Source: Panorpa germanica (Eukaryota; Arthropoda; Insecta; Mecoptera; Panorpidae). Taken from it: a stretch of DNA of 64,000 bases. The DNA lies in the NCBI GenBank assembly GCA_963678705.1, contig OY783219.1, positions 2,418,001 through 2,482,000 of the forward strand. The letters run 5' to 3'. Position numbers and translations under genes: made by a program. Positions 34,313-48,215 of the stretch are shown here, piece by piece. Below the pieces are notes generated by a model. That model saw nothing but the letters and a program-made list of their open reading frames with translations, did not search any database and was not told where the DNA came from. Every line of letters starts with the position of its first letter. Within the stretch, counting starts at the first letter, position 1.

Positions 34313-37003
34313 CCATGGTTTACAAGTCGATTTATTATTAGTTCGGTTTCCTTCCACCGTTTTCAGGGTGGCGCTGCTAGTGTAATATGTACGTACGTAT
34401 AACGTTCGTTTATAAATACTCATGTCTGTGTGTGTGTACAGAAGCTCTCAAGCTTTTGTTGTGGAAAATAAGCGGTAAAGTACATCATTTTTTATCAATG
34501 AAGACACTTAACAGCTCGTATTTTGTTTTTCTTCCTTTTTTCATGATACCAGGTCTCGTGATCATGATTTTAGTCTCTTTATACTTTATACTTCACCATA
34601 ATAACTTTACCAGTGGAAGATCAATAGATATATAAACTTTAGGCAAACTTTATTTTTTTCCTGAACATTTTCCTCATTTTTATAAATATATATTCTTGCT
34701 CACACTATGGTATACTCGCCGTGTCGTAACACATGATTTTATGACATAAATTTGACGGTTATCACGTCAGTTAGGTGGTAGGAGGCGAGGGGGCGTTGCT
34801 GATAAAAGATAACGACAGCCTACAGCTATTTTGGATTTAGTTTTATATCAAAACTTATGATTTTATGTTTGAAAATATTTTTGGTGTAATATATTAACGG
34901 AATATTTTTTTGACGTGTGTTGAATGTTAGGTCGTACGATCTTTTTTATAGTTCTATTGAGATGTTATTAAATATAAGACATTGTAATGTGGTTGTCAGC
35001 ATTGTCATTTATCAATCGTGATTTAGTTGGAAAGTCTTTTCTGACTGTACAATGTTGCATTATTGAAAGCTGCTGCTATAAAGTGCTAAATGAAGATTTA
35101 TAAAAGTTAAAAGTTACAAGGCCCCGATCATTTCCTTGTAGGGCGTGTCAACGCTAAATGAAACGTGGTAGAGATGCAGTGCAGTATGGGTAGTGCAGTA
35201 TGTTTTGTTGTATAATTGCGTTTGCCAGCATCACGGCCGGCGCTCTTAATTCACAGTATGAATTATAAATGACCACAATAAAAATAATAATTTGTTTAAT
35301 TAATATTGTTAATTTTAATTTTAATAATGAAACAAAATATCATAGTATTAAATATGCTAATATGATAAATTTATATATTGTGATTAAAACGGAAGTTCAG
35401 ATAAAATAATTGTGTTCCGGTTCAATGTGAACTACTGGTATAATATTCATAACATTTCCGTTGCATTTTGAATGAAACAAATAAAATTTGTAATTATAAC
35501 ATATAAATTATTTTACTTCGGACAATAATAATAAAACAAATTATACTTTGATGGAAAATGTTTGGTGCGTCATGATATCCTACGAGGACTACGTTAAAAC
35601 TTCTGTAATTATTATTATTCATCAATTTTTGTGATGGTCTGTCAGTAAGGGTACTTTCTTACTGATGGAAAAGACGCTGCTAGAAGCGCTACGAATATAA
35701 CTATGTATGAGTCAGTATCTTTCAATATTTATAAAGTTTCACTTGTCGAAACACGGCTCACATTAAAAACATTAAACCCAATAAAATTTGCAGCAAACAA
35801 TTTAAATCTGTATAAATATGAATGCATAAATAATGTGCGATATATTGCGCTACTGATGAAGTTATTGCAAGAATTAAAGTGCATAGTAATTTGCAATTAA
35901 TTTATACAGCATGCATTTTATGTTCCAGGCTAATATGTGTTTATAATGTTCTTTTATATTCCAATCGGACGTTAGTATAAGTACAGTATAACCGTTAACA
36001 GTTATATATATCGTATTGTTATCAATATACGTACTATAATCAATAGTATCGTATTGATCTACAGTGGAAACAGTCCTGTAATCAATAAACTGAATTCTAG
36101 AGTCATCTGTGTGTTATCTTATAATCATCGCAACATATCAAACACTAATTAACTTTGACATTAATTGCATGCATAATAGTAAGATAATCTTTGAAAAGGA
36201 TATAAACTAATAAGGATTATGCTAAGTTGATAATCAGGTTGAATAATTTATTGTAAGATGCACATCCTAGAAGCAATAGCAATCTGCCCCCATGTATCTT
36301 GAGTTCCAGCCGTCCTAATTTATGCAACGCGAGAAAGATATAGTTAACATTATTAAAAATAGTTACTATATTTATAAGGCAAGCTTCTCAGCATATACAT
36401 TATACACTCTATTAAAAGAATGGGCTTGTGTCCTCATTTTTTAGTGGTCGATTTTTCAATTATTGATTGAAATTGATGTTAATAAATGTGTATTGGCGTG
36501 TCTATTTTATTAAATATGTAAATATTGACGGAGATATAGCAATTAAAAATTTGAATTGTAGTTTTAGCGCTAGAAATGGTCGGCCATATTTGTATGACGT
36601 GAAATGCATTTTAACGTCAGTTATTTGTTGAGTAGGTCAGTGCTGTGCTAATCTTCTGTAGCTGTTGGTAGTCGAATAATCAAGTCAAGTCAAAGAATAA
36701 TAAGTTTTTAATATATTTAACCCTGCTAAGGCAGACATAATATTGGAATTTGAGTGTTCCTTGAAATAGCTGTAAATAATATTTGATCTTTTGGTATATA
36801 AATACATATAGCAGAGATTTATGAGCTGTAAGGTTGGTAACATTACACAAGGATTGTGATGTCACATGCACTTGGAATGTGTACAACATTGAATCCCTTT
36901 AATAATTAAAGAGACAAAATTACTTTTTTAATTGTTAATATCTCTTAACATATAAGGAGTTATTAAAAAATAATTGAACATTTGAGGTTCTAGTAACCCA
37001 CTT

Positions 37004-37037
37004 TATCAATATATAGTACAGTTTTATAGAAATTAAG
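37004..37037 (+). repeat. Short dispersed repeat family H, copy 2
   Basis: Partner of 34279-34312. Confidence 0.5.
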
Positions 37038-37686
37038 ACATAGGACACAAGCCCATTGCTTAAAATTCATACATTGTACATTAACCCAGTTATTAATTTT
37101 GCAATGTTTATTTCCAATAAATCTGTCATCCATGCCACTGAAATGTGTTCTTTAACAGAAGCAGGTACTTATTAAATGTGTTCACCGTCCCTGTATGTTG
37201 CAGCAGCGATATCCTGTAATCTTTTGTATTGTAAACACATACACATGCATATACAGTGAGTCTTATCCTTCAAAAAGTTGAGTCGTTTGAGTCATGATTC
37301 GTTATCAATATACTGTATAAGTTTAAACCAGAGCGCACTTTTATTAAATGCGTTTTCCATTTTTGACTGTTAAACATAAACTATTTGTTCAATATGATCG
37401 ATAATGATTTCAGCAGTCAGTGGTCCCAACATAAGAAGAAATAAACACACGTGTATCACATCTCGTATCTATGAAATTAGTTACATGTCCTCCAATATAG
37501 CCAATGCAATACACAGCTTGCAGTGACTGCATTTCAATAAATATCGAATATACCAACTAATTTATTTAACGGTGGTGATTTTCTCAATTAATTTGCGCAT
37601 AAAATTACCGAGGTGAACATTTTAGATATGTTATGACAAATGCGTAGCATAAATGTCCGCGCTCAACCCTTGCGGTACTCATAATT

Positions 37687-37728
37687 CTACTACCCCCTAC
37701 CACACCAGTCTACGAGGTGGGAGTAGGG
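37687..37728. repeat. Small G/C-rich hairpin
   Basis: CTACCCCCTACCAC faces GTGGGAGTAGGGGG across a loop of about a dozen bases. No neighbouring gene is evident. Confidence 0.4.
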
Positions 37729-39126
37729 GGCGTTTAGATATATTAGCATTTATGTATTGTTTCGATTCAGTGAATCGAACTTTGATTAAACACCAAAATG
37801 AATACACGATCTGTGTATATGTATATATACAGATACATTGTTGTATAGATGCAACTATGTTATGAATTTTGTAAATGTAAATTATAATTGTAAAATGATG
37901 AATTTCTCACTTCGGTTTCGATATTGCATTCAAGTGATTATTGCATTATTAGCTGTTGTACTTAATGGAACAATTTTAATTATTATATCACTGCTATAGG
38001 TTCAATTAGTGTAAGAATTTATTTAACAGAAGTTGCTTTCTTTCTTCTTTCTACTAGAACTTTCTTCTAGAAGTTGTCCGTGTATACAAGTTGCGTTTTA
38101 TGTTCCAGGCCGTTAACTACGATTTGCCTATTTCTAAAAGTACTTTATCTACTCTAAGCGCAGTGTAGCGTGCGTAGTAAACATACAGCTTTAATCCACC
38201 ACTCTAGAGCGGAACTTTTTAATAAAATATTTTTTATTAATCCCAATGCTATATTTTCTATTGTGTTTTGCGTATGCCATGAATTTATTTCATAATAAAA
38301 CATAATCTATAAATAGGAGGACGTACTACATACCATATTTGAACGACAAAGACTTTTTATAGAACTACTATTACAGTCGGAATTGTTTTCTACTAGTATT
38401 AGCGTTTTATTGTTAATAGGATGAACATTTTTTAATCTGTAGGATTAAATTCTATCTATTTTTGTATTTTTTGATAAAATGTAGCAGATATTTTTTCATT
38501 TATATCTATTAGTTACTACTTATTTAATCCTAAAGATAATATCTACATGTTTAATCAATCAAATCTATTTTGCGAGTTTTTGAAATGTTTGGGATGCTTT
38601 ATCGTGGTCTTAATATTCGAATATCAAAAGTGTAAACTTATAGAAGCATCGGTTTAACCTTATACTTTATTACTTTGTCATCTTTATATAATTTCGATGG
38701 GAAATACCGGTGCAAACTAAGGAATACTGAGGTCATGTTTTTCACAATAAAATCACTCGTCTACATGGAAATCTTAATTACGCAAATGAATAAGATAAGA
38801 CCTATACCACTATACTAGATATACTAGACGAGTATCGTCAAAGAGATGATCCTCTTTATTAGTCAACACAGGTAACATAAATTACCATATGCCCTAAGCA
38901 CATAAATTAAAAAATATGTAAAAGCGACCCCTGATCGATAAATCAAATATTACCTAATACCATCGATTGTATCGCACATATTATATTCAAAGAGAAGTTT
39001 ATCTATGTGTTAGTATACACACACACTTGATATAAAACATAAATCGACTAGTATAACATTGTGGTATAGTTTTGCGTATGCCATCCTACCCCTAACTCGA
39101 GCCCTTAGGCCTAAGGCGGTGGTCCC

Positions 39127-39839
39127 TTGATCCTGAATTATATTCACAAAATGATGTTTTTGGTGGTGTATACTCTTCATATATTGTTCAGTTCACCCAA
39201 ACTTGTTGCTCACTCCTCTTCTCTCCTCACTTCTCTCTCACTCCTTACTTGGAGAGTATGTGCTTACATGGAATTTGGGAATTGCTTTTTACATGCAAAC
39301 ATATACTTAGAAGGTTCTTTCTATTTAAAAGACGATCAAACTTTAGATAGAGGGCATCAGTATGTTCAGTTATTACTTTCAGAATTTCTAAATGTATTAT
39401 GTTGATGTATAAGAAGATAAAAAGCAGCTACGTACTTTTATCAGGAATTTGAATTTATAGGACCTAAGGACGATTTATTGAACGTTGTATTTGCCGAGAA
39501 ATGTCTCTTCTGAGTGTAATGAGTGGATTAAGTGCTTGAAACGCATAGATCTGACTGACGTATTAGAGCAAAAGAGACAGATATATGAGCTGTCTAGAGA
39601 CAGACCTGTCGGTAAAGTGCGTTGTGAGTTTAAAAATCACATGCACACTTAAATATGTTACTCGAGAGTTTTTCAAAATAATCATAAATATATTTGGAGA
39701 AACTGAGCATGCTTGCGATTTCCAATACACGATTGAACCCGAAAGAATCGCGAATTATTATAATTTGAAATGTTCATCGCATTCGGAAACAATCAGTTAC
39801 TTGGTGTGTATTGTGAAACCTGCGTTTATATTTCGATGA
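39127..39839 (+). pseudogene. Frameshifted protein-like tract, unknown family
   Basis: Protein-like sequence runs through three frames in order. Frame 1 has YMEFGNCFLHANIYLEGSFY, a stop near 39403 and a second a few codons on, then YFYQEFEFIGPKDDLLNVVF from 39433 to a TGA at 39511. Frame 2 (39503-39652) reads ECNEWIKCLKRIDLTDVLEQ, then YELSRDRPVGKVRCEF. Frame 3, to 39839, reads FGETEHACDFQYTIEPERIA, then SSHSETISYLVC. Each switch is a single-step frame change, as expected of a decayed gene with small indels. The family is not recognised; a captured viral or transposon gene is possible but unproven. Confidence 0.35.
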
Positions 39840-41016
39840 AAATAGGTTTTCCATTAACCAACAGATTACGCATTTAATAAGGACACCGGTAAATAATAAC
39901 AGCCCCCCCCTGCGTGCCTTCTCCTCGTAATCTAACAAATAATATCCGTGTTTTGTGAACTAATTTAAATAAAATTTTGTATTCAATTCTTCGTACATTT
40001 TACTTTATACCTTTTGTAAGGTAAAGTAAAAGCTAAAATGCGATTAAAATTAATTATTTTATCTTGTTATAAAATATTAAAAGATAAGGATTAAAAAACA
40101 AAGGCCTAGAACTTTAATTCTAAAGACTTGGGAAAACACAAACAATGGAAGGAAAGTCAGTATTATGAGAAGAAAACTTATAAATATTCAATTCACGAAT
40201 GAAAATGAAGGATATTTTGAAGGATAAAGAATCAGAATCAAGGACATACCTTTATAGCTTATTGTATACGCAGAAATTCTTATTTTAAAATGGTAAACTA
40301 AATATTACCTTATGAGATAAATCAAAGAATTTTCAAAGGAATTTTTATTTAAATTTCTATATAATGGTTATGTGTTTTAAATTGTACCCAAGACAAGATT
40401 TGATGAAAAGGTTGATCCCTCTTATAATTGGAAAATCATTACACAAGAAACACACAAAAGAATTCTTTAGAAGTTCTGAAATACATCATATTGAAATACA
40501 CTTTTTATTTCGTTGTCAGATTGTGACGTCAGCAAATGTTGAATGCTTTAATAATAAAGGATATTATTGTCTAATTATCTTGAAAATATTAAGGTGATTG
40601 ACCGTTTTGGGCTTGAGATAAATTGACACAATGTTTGAATTATTTGCTTGCGGAGTGAAAGAGAGGCAAATACATTTGACGTGTAGTTACACCATTTCTT
40701 TATTTTTTAATACATAATCTAGCGTTCATTCTTCTTCTTCTGACTTCCTAACCCCTAAAAACCTAACGTAAAAACCATCCCACTGTCGAGCATTAATTTA
40801 ATTTTAGCTAATTACTTAAATTCATTGATATATATTTGTCAAGCTCTAATTAAGTGAATATTTTTATAAAATAATACCATAACATGTTTAGGGGGATTGT
40901 GTGGGGTGGGAGAGGGTTGTAACGCTGCCGGATATCCGTATATTACATACACAAGTTCCTTACTTGCTAGCGCCGACAGTTGCAACCCTTTTTGTTGGCA
41001 GTTTTAAGTGGTTCGT

Positions 41017-41022
41017 TCAGTC
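41017..41022 (+). promoter_or_regulatory. Inr-like core promoter candidate
   Basis: TTCGTTCAGTCGTTCGGTAACGG contains the arthropod initiator TCAGTC with A at 41019, in a locally G/C-richer stretch (40915-41060). No TATA box is seen 30 bases upstream, and no downstream gene is recognised. Confidence 0.2.
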
Positions 41023-41365
41023 GTTCGGTAACGGTTACCTGAGTAAATATTAGCTGAATTGTCCAAGCAGCAATAACTTTAAAGACAAATATTTGAGTAC
41101 ATATAAACCCCCTCCCCTTCCCGTTTCGTCATGCCACCGCACGCCCTCTTAACATCATATATACTTCTAGTAACTTCATATAAATGGCAAATCAAGTGCG
41201 ACTGCCACCCCACGAGTGGAAAAGTTACAAACTAAGTACGAACTGGACGAACTAATATTATATTTAATTAAGGAGATTTTAATTAGATAGATAGACACTT
41301 GAAAGTACTAATTACTTTTTTTTTTAGTTCATAACTAACAGTTTTAATATTTTCACATTATTTTA

Positions 41366-41605
41366 ATGTTTTCGCGGTATGTATATATTTTAAATAAGAG
41401 GAATTATCGCGAAAAACGTAGAGTGTCTACTGGAGATATCTCACTAATGCAATGGGCGATGAAACTGGGGGCTCGGGGAATCTTTCCGTCACAAATTCGG
41501 CGTAATTTTATTGACAAAATGACCTTATATAGGGGGACCTTTAATTTTTGTTTGCGTAATAGTACAAATCGCGACATGAGAGACGCAAAATATCTTTTTA
41601 AATAG
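41366..41605 (+). other. 79-codon open frame, possibly coding
   Basis: Starts MFSRYVYILNKRNYREKRRV and ends STNRDMRDAKYLFK, basic and hydrophilic, with ATG in a weak context. It lies 350 bp after the Inr-like site at 41019. A longer frame on the opposite strand (41736-41404) overlaps it, so at least one is spurious. No family is recognised. Confidence 0.2.
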
Positions 41606-42235
41606 TTAAAGATATGCTGCACTAATAATAAAACAAACCTTACCTTTTTTATGTAAGAGTATAAAAAATGACAGCACAATCGTGCCGCATGCCCATAAAA
41701 TAAAATATTTGTCAATATATTTTCAATAACCTTCATTATACAAAGTATATTTCAATGACATTGTTTTTGATATTTATCAAACTATTCCCCTAGGTACTAA
41801 GGCCTTACCTCTCCCCCTTCCTCTTAGGGTGGAAACCACCCTACAGCCATATCAATTGATAAGAGATAAGCGAATAATATCACCAACACAGCAAGTCGAC
41901 ACGATGAGACATCGAAACATACAAAACTTCACTTTACATTTTTTTCTCGTTTCGTTTTAGTTTGCGATTTCACCGTTGGAAAGCGAACAGCAGCACTGTT
42001 AGCTACAAGGCACGTTGTATATTTTTATGTGGTGATAATTATATTATTTCCGTATCGTCGTTCTTCATAGTAGATATTCGTTTCCTTTCTTTTATCAACG
42101 AGACCATCAGACACACATACTATAATATAATCACTTTGCAATTACGTCTATCTCTGTCTCTTTCTGTCATACGTCATTGAGGTTATAATTTCCTTTATCT
42201 GATTGTCTAAGAAATATTACTTCAAATTAGCCCGA

Positions 42236-42522
42236 CAGCGTTACCTCGCCATTTATGTAATGAAAGAGTGTGCAAAATTTCAAAAGAATTGGTTCAGTAG
42301 ATTTTGAGCTAGAAAGGGCATCGGCCCTGAAAAAGCTATGTGTGAGAAACCGCATTTAAAAGTTTCAAAGTAACACGAACAGACAGCAGACCAGACAGGT
42401 GAAGACTTAAGTCTCTATATCTCCGACAGTTTTACTCCAATCAACTGAAAAATTTTATACAATAATATAAACAAATAGAAAAAAATGAAAATAAAAAAAA
42501 GTCGAAACCTTACTCTCCCCTT
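42236..42522 (+). repeat. Dispersed repeat family E, copy 2
   Basis: Same blocks as copy 1 at 17376-17650, plus about 30 extra bases in the middle (42350-42390). Confidence 0.65.
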
Positions 42523-43609
42523 AATGAAGTTAATTCTTCCGCTGAGGTCAAATAGAATTCTTATTTTCATTGTTTTATTAATAACAAAATATTGGGAAAT
42601 TATTAATGTTGTGATATTCTAGTGAGCTAAGGACCATAGGAAAGTTTGTGCGTTTCCGGTGGAAAATTATCATGGAGCTGTGTTCTCCATAATATTGTTA
42701 TGATATTTTTTCATGCAAATATAAATATTACTTTTATGATTTCTATTTCAAATGTGAAGCTAGCGACATTTTGCTTGGTAAATAAAGTTCGATCGTATAT
42801 TGAGAACCACGAGCTTGCTCATAATATTTAGATGTGTATGGGACCTTTAAAACTACCCGCGTTATAGGGGTATACAGTATTTACATTTATTTGTAATACA
42901 ATAAAAACAATTAGTCATTTATAATTATTAAATGTAATAGTCGTACTGTGTGCATCCATGACACAGTTAAACCCGATTACAGATCGGCTAACACATACTA
43001 ATCTATAGTTTAATAAAACAAATTACTGGATTTTGTAATTAAAACTATAATTAAACTTCCTGTACATTTTATTCAGGAGATTTAGGTTGATGTTAATTTT
43101 GTACGGGTTTTTGTTTATATCAAATTATTAATTTGTGATTGTTTAATTCATAACACATTAAAATTATTATAATTAATATTGATATTAATTATAAAAGTGT
43201 TCACTGTTATTGATGTTTATTTAGTCCACACATCCGTTACAGATTAATGTAGTAAAATATTTATTTAACGCAATGAAAAACGGAATTACACCAAAATATT
43301 TATTAATATACATACATGCTCCGTCACTCGAAATGTTACTAATTAAAATTGCTGCAGTTTCGTTAATTACGAATATTTTAATTTAATATTTTAAGACAGT
43401 CTAGAAAATATATTAAATTTCATGAAAAATATGTCGTTGTTCAATATGGCTACATCTGACGCGGATGACGTCATCAATTCTTCCGTCATAAATTGCACGA
43501 ATGGCTCAAGAAACTCAAAGTATATATGAACTTTATTATCGTTTGGCTTACAAACCACTTACGGCTACTTAACTGACTATACGTTTATGTGAACAAGTAT
43601 ACAGTACAA

Positions 43610-43655
43610 CATCTGCCAGCCATCCGAGAAAAACACAACATTAAAGAACAATGTG
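43610..43655 (+). repeat. Short dispersed repeat family I, copy 1
   Basis: ATCTGC..C, CCGAGAAAAACACAACAT and AAAG.ACAA recur in order at 57907-57950. Confidence 0.4.
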
Positions 43656-44555
43656 TTTTCTTTTAATAAGAGGTGTTGGAAATTGTACATTATTCTATAG
43701 TATAATAAGGCATAATTTTCAATGCAAGATGAATATTTAAAAAAAAAAGTTTGAAAATACTCATCGGTGCAATTTGAATAGCATTTTCAAAATGAAACCA
43801 CCAGATGGCCAACCCCGTAAAATCGCATTTCTTGGTATTGAGGTACTTCATTGGACATTTATATGCAAACAAACAACAAAATACTTTTGATATAAATAAC
43901 ATTTTCTTTACAAAGTTTAAAGGGACAGGCACTGGTTCAAATAAACCTCTTAGTGGATAATTCTAGTATGTTTATGTTTTTACGTTCATATATGTTTACG
44001 ATGTTGTAATATACGTATTATACAGCATAATATACATATCGTAACATGAGTCGGCTATGTTTCTTGGAAGGGTGTGGGGGCGGAGCTGGGAGGGGTTGTA
44101 TTCTATTATATTCTATACTTTACTACGATAGTAACATCAGCAGGTTTTTGTGTTCGGTATATTTTATCGATATGTCTTTCTTATGTTAAGTAAGAGGGCT
44201 GTGGAGGAGGAGGAGGGGTAGAGGGGGAGGGGAGGCCTTTACTAATACTAAATATCAACAAGAATATAATATACATTACCCTTGTTATACAAATTTATGT
44301 AAGAACTATGTAATGCCAAGATGTTTACCGACTTTCGAAAAGACGACCGGATAAAAAACTAGTTTGAGGTTTATGTCATGGAAATATATGAACGTTAGGA
44401 CTAATATTTAGATACGAGGAAATTTCACATGGGGAAATATCACCATGTTTTTCCAGAAGGAAATTTTATTCATGCCTTTAACTTTTGCAAGGGCAAGTAG
44501 TGCAGTAAAAAATGTTTTTTATTGGTATTATTGAAAGAAATTTGATTTTCCTGCA

Positions 44556-44714
44556 TACGAGATCATGGACAGAAGTATACTTATATACACTTATTGTTTT
44601 CACTACATTATTGTAAAGTAGAAGCTTGCTCTCAAGATAAAGTTTACCAATGCGAAATAACTCTAATAGTCCACGCAGTAATTTGTTGCAGTGTGAGAGC
44701 AGCTAAGCTTCATT
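44556..44714 (+). repeat. Dispersed repeat family B, copy 2
   Basis: Diverged partner of 4135-4350 in the same orientation, sharing the two end blocks quoted there. Confidence 0.4.
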
Positions 44715-44921
44715 AGTAGATTATAATTTTTTATACATTTTTAAAAATAAAAGATAGGGTGAGTAAACATATAGAGATACAACTAAGAATATAGAGATAT
44801 TTTTCCATATAAAAACTAAATTAATGTTTGACTTTGTCGTTATTTAAATCAGACAACGTAAAGTTGAACATTTGATTAATAAAACAATGTACCGGACAGT
44901 AGTATTTGTATTCTACACCAC

Positions 44922-44922
<1 letters not shown>

Positions 44923-44987
<65 letters not shown>
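44923..44987. repeat. (TA)n microsatellite
   Basis: About 32 uninterrupted TA units. Confidence 0.95.
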
Positions 44988-44990
<3 letters not shown>

Positions 44991-45864
44991 TGGTACAAAC
45001 TTGAACTAAAGCTTTTGCTTACTTAGTTAAAACTTCTTCCAATCTTACTACGCATGCGTCATAAAACTTTTAAATCATATTGTACTACGATACAAACCTT
45101 AATTTGTCTTGTAATTCTAAATACATAACCGGAAGTCCAACAATACTGAAAGTTACACAAGCCCAAACGGAAACTGAGAAACACCCCCAAGCAGAAAATG
45201 TATAAACAAAAATTATATTGTTACAAGTTGTATATTTCGAATATTAAATGTTTTGTATAAATATATAATAGAATATATGAAAACCACAGAAATCAAATCG
45301 AGATCGAGGTTAATAGGTCAGTAGGGCTGGTCTTAAGGGTTGTATTTTACTGGTAGTAGAACACTTTGTTTTGTTATTGTTTAAATATAGGTAATAATAA
45401 CATAACGTTATATAATATTATCAACAAGTGTATTACTTTGTTCAAATGCATAACTGTAGATGGAAATGTATTTATTTATAATCTCTGGAGGTTCAAGCAA
45501 TGGGAAATGCCCTTTGTATGTTAAAATATATCTTGTTTGTTTGTATTTCGAGTATACGCGAGTAAACCCTTTGTTTTTAATAATTACTCGTATTGAACTG
45601 AATATAATAATACAGCTTGTAGTAGAACATGACGTTAATATCTGCATTTATGGTCCACGCGAGGGATGTTAAGAGGTAGAATTCAACGAGCCACGGAATT
45701 ACAGAGTCAGCAATGACTCGCTAGCAACTTGGATTAGTTTTTAAAAACAGAAAAATACAGTTTCATTTTAAAAGAGATAAGAACTTTTAAATATGTATTT
45801 TGCTATTGATTATTTTATTAACTTTAAACAGACGTTGTTCTAAAAGGGGACAGAATGATAGTGC

Positions 45865-45915
<51 letters not shown>

Positions 45916-47874
45916 CTTTAAAGACGTAATATTATGTTTTTGGCATATCACGGGTAATAAATGACGAAAGATATATTGTCTAAGCAGGAAATTACTACGT
46001 CGAGTTTAGACTATAAAGGCAAAAGGAAAATTAAAGCTGAGTCCTGGATATAGGATGCTCCTGGGCATCATCCTTAAAGCATTACAGCATGGAACCTTGT
46101 TCTTGTTAGGTAAGAGGAGGGGGAAAGATCGGAATATTGTAAAAGATGAAGTGGAACACAGAGCAACGAAATATGAAAAGAAAAGAGCCAACAGCTGTAC
46201 AAAGGTTAAGAAAATGTTCGTGAAAATTTATGAATATAAAGGACGGCTGAAAGTTTTTTGAAAAGCCGTTATTTTGAATATAGTTACATTTTTATGTGGA
46301 ATCTTCAATAGGAACAAAATATATCTGCGTGTACAATGGGTAAATGGCATCCAGTGTCGGAGGTGAATTGGGATGAATAAAGGTATTTAGAGCGCGACAG
46401 GGACAATAAATTACATACATTTCGTTATAATTAGGCAGTATGGCAAAAGTAAGATTCTTTTTTTTTTAATCCGACGGGGCAAGGCGCTAGTAAGTCATAA
46501 TTTTACTCTAATATACTCCATTTGTCACAACGCCGCGGTTGATTATTTGAACAGTGCGTATAAACGTGACTTTTAAAATTCCTTTATTGGTTTACATTTC
46601 TTCTAGTCAATAAAATGATATTTCATTGAAAACGTAAACCCCTTTGTAAACCACCCTCTTCCATACACCCACCCAACAAAGTAGAATTTTCATATCGTAG
46701 CAGTTGACATATATTGTAACTAATCTTTACAATTTTCCTGTACATTATATATTTAATATATCCTTTCAATTTCCATTTTACAGGAAAAGAAAATCTGTAA
46801 AAAGCATTTTACTTTATTATGTATATATATAAATATAAATTTTTATCGAATGGAAAAATGTTTTATGAATGTGAATATACGATTTGAAATTTGAATTGAA
46901 TCCTTTGCTGGCTTGTAATATATTCCTTTGAAGAATATCCTTTAAGCATTTGTTATTAGGGTACATTTATTTTTTTCTTTACAGTTTTTTTAAGCATTAA
47001 ATAAATTCATTTTACAGTGAAAATTGATAAAAAATTTACATACTACAGATATGTAGATATATGCATATACATCAGATGCGGTCTATGATCCTGTGTGGTA
47101 ATAAGGGCCTTTTGGACGGTCAGATCAGATTCAAATTTTAACATTTACACATGTGATAAACAGTTTGTTCGTCCTACTTTAAAACTGATCGTGTAAAATG
47201 CTGATATGCCAAGAGAGTTATTTATATTAACATTAAAATTATAAAAGTCTAACTATATTTATTCAAAAATCAATTAAAATGAGATTCTAAATGGACCATC
47301 ACAAAGTAGTAAGTCAATCGGCACGTTGCGTTGTTCATATTTTCATGCTTTACAGTAATTAGTTTTCAATAATTAGCACAACAAAATTAATTTTCTATTT
47401 TCACATAACTATGTTAATTATATTGTTTTTGGATTATGTATTAATAAACAAACGTAATTTCACGTACGATATCATGCATTGTGTTCTGTTTGTTATTTAA
47501 AAAGATATGTTTTGTTGTTAATGCATATGGCTAATTGTTATTCTCCTATTAATAATTAATTCAGCTCTCTGTGTGTGTGTTTGTGTTCATTGTAAAATCA
47601 TATCACATGCATCAATGAGATAGGACCATGTTTGTGTAAATAAACCGGGTTACTGCATGTTGTTTTATCAGTTATTGAATATCTATTTGTTTTTCTAATT
47701 AAACTGGAAAATTAATTATTTCAAAAAGATTTTTAATCATTTGTAATGGGTGGAAACACTCTAAACGTGTAGGGATTATATCCTGTGTAAAATCATGGAT
47801 TAAGATGAAAGCAGATAAAGAAGTTAGTTGTGAATTTGAACTCGCTAAGTAAATTTTTATAAATTTTACCCTGC
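44988..47874. other. AT-rich DNA, nothing firm
   Basis: A pair of overlapping antiparallel frames at 46006-46261 lies in a slightly G/C-richer patch, which explains both; neither has a recognisable motif. Confidence 0.4.
45868..45912. repeat. (AT)n microsatellite
   Basis: About 22 uninterrupted AT units. Confidence 0.95.
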
Positions 47875-48003
47875 GTGGTGACCGGGGTGCCCCAATGGTA
47901 ACCAAGGGGTAAGAATAGTCCCAATGTAGCCCAATGCATGTCGTAAGAGGCGACTAAAATGGGGTTGGGCGTAGGGTTTATAGCCCTACCCCGTAAAAAA
48001 ATC
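47875..48003 (+). mobile_element. RTE-like module, second copy, leading into a reverse-transcriptase end
   Basis: This carries the same CATGTCGTAAGAGGCGACTA module as 3212-3397, ending in ACCCCGTAAAAAAATC. The copy lacks the G/C-rich insert seen in the first copy. It abuts an open frame encoding the C-terminus of an RTE-type endonuclease/reverse transcriptase. Confidence 0.6.
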
Positions 48004-48206
48004 AACAGAATGATAAAACCTCTTTTAACAACCCTACGGGATCCCGTACTCGAGGACGACCACCAACGAGATGGCTGGACGACACAGTAGAGGACATCAA
48101 AAGTTTGAAATTAAAAAACTGGCAAAGAGTTGCTTTGGACCGATTGAGTTGGAAGAAGCGTGCATTTGAGGCAGCTAAGACCTGCAATAGGTTGTTACGC
48201 TCTTAA
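48000..48206 (+). pseudogene. RTE-like reverse transcriptase C-terminal fragment
   Basis: The frame starting at 48000 is open to TAA at 48204-48206. It reads ..GSRTRGRPPTRWLDDTVEDI, then KNWQRVALDRLSWKKRAFEA and ends NRLLRS. The pattern RGRPPTRWLDD followed by W..A.DR..W is the conserved C-terminal tail of many insect RTE/Jockey-group ORF2 proteins, beyond the reverse transcriptase palm. The catalytic reverse transcriptase and endonuclease domains are absent, so this is a 5'-truncated, dead copy. Two GAA units follow the stop, as in the other module copy. The family-level call is firm; the exact clade is less so. Confidence 0.75.
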
Positions 48207-48215
48207 AGAAGAAGT

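Larger units (their letters stand above)
32399..39126. other. Long AT-rich stretch with only short repeats
   Basis: Contains families G and H and a G/C hairpin. A 15-base block TTTTATGTTCCAGGC occurs near 35920 and again near 38098. No frame longer than 82 codons and no splice-supported exon was found. Confidence 0.45.

Noticed and set aside
41404-41736. 110-codon minus-strand protein
   Set aside because: Antisense to another open frame; hydrophobic/basic mix without motif; at most one of the two can be real.
43466-43473. CRE (TGACGTCA) regulatory site
   Set aside because: Perfect 8-bp palindrome, but the same octamer also occurs near 11289, 16506 and 40524 with no gene nearby.
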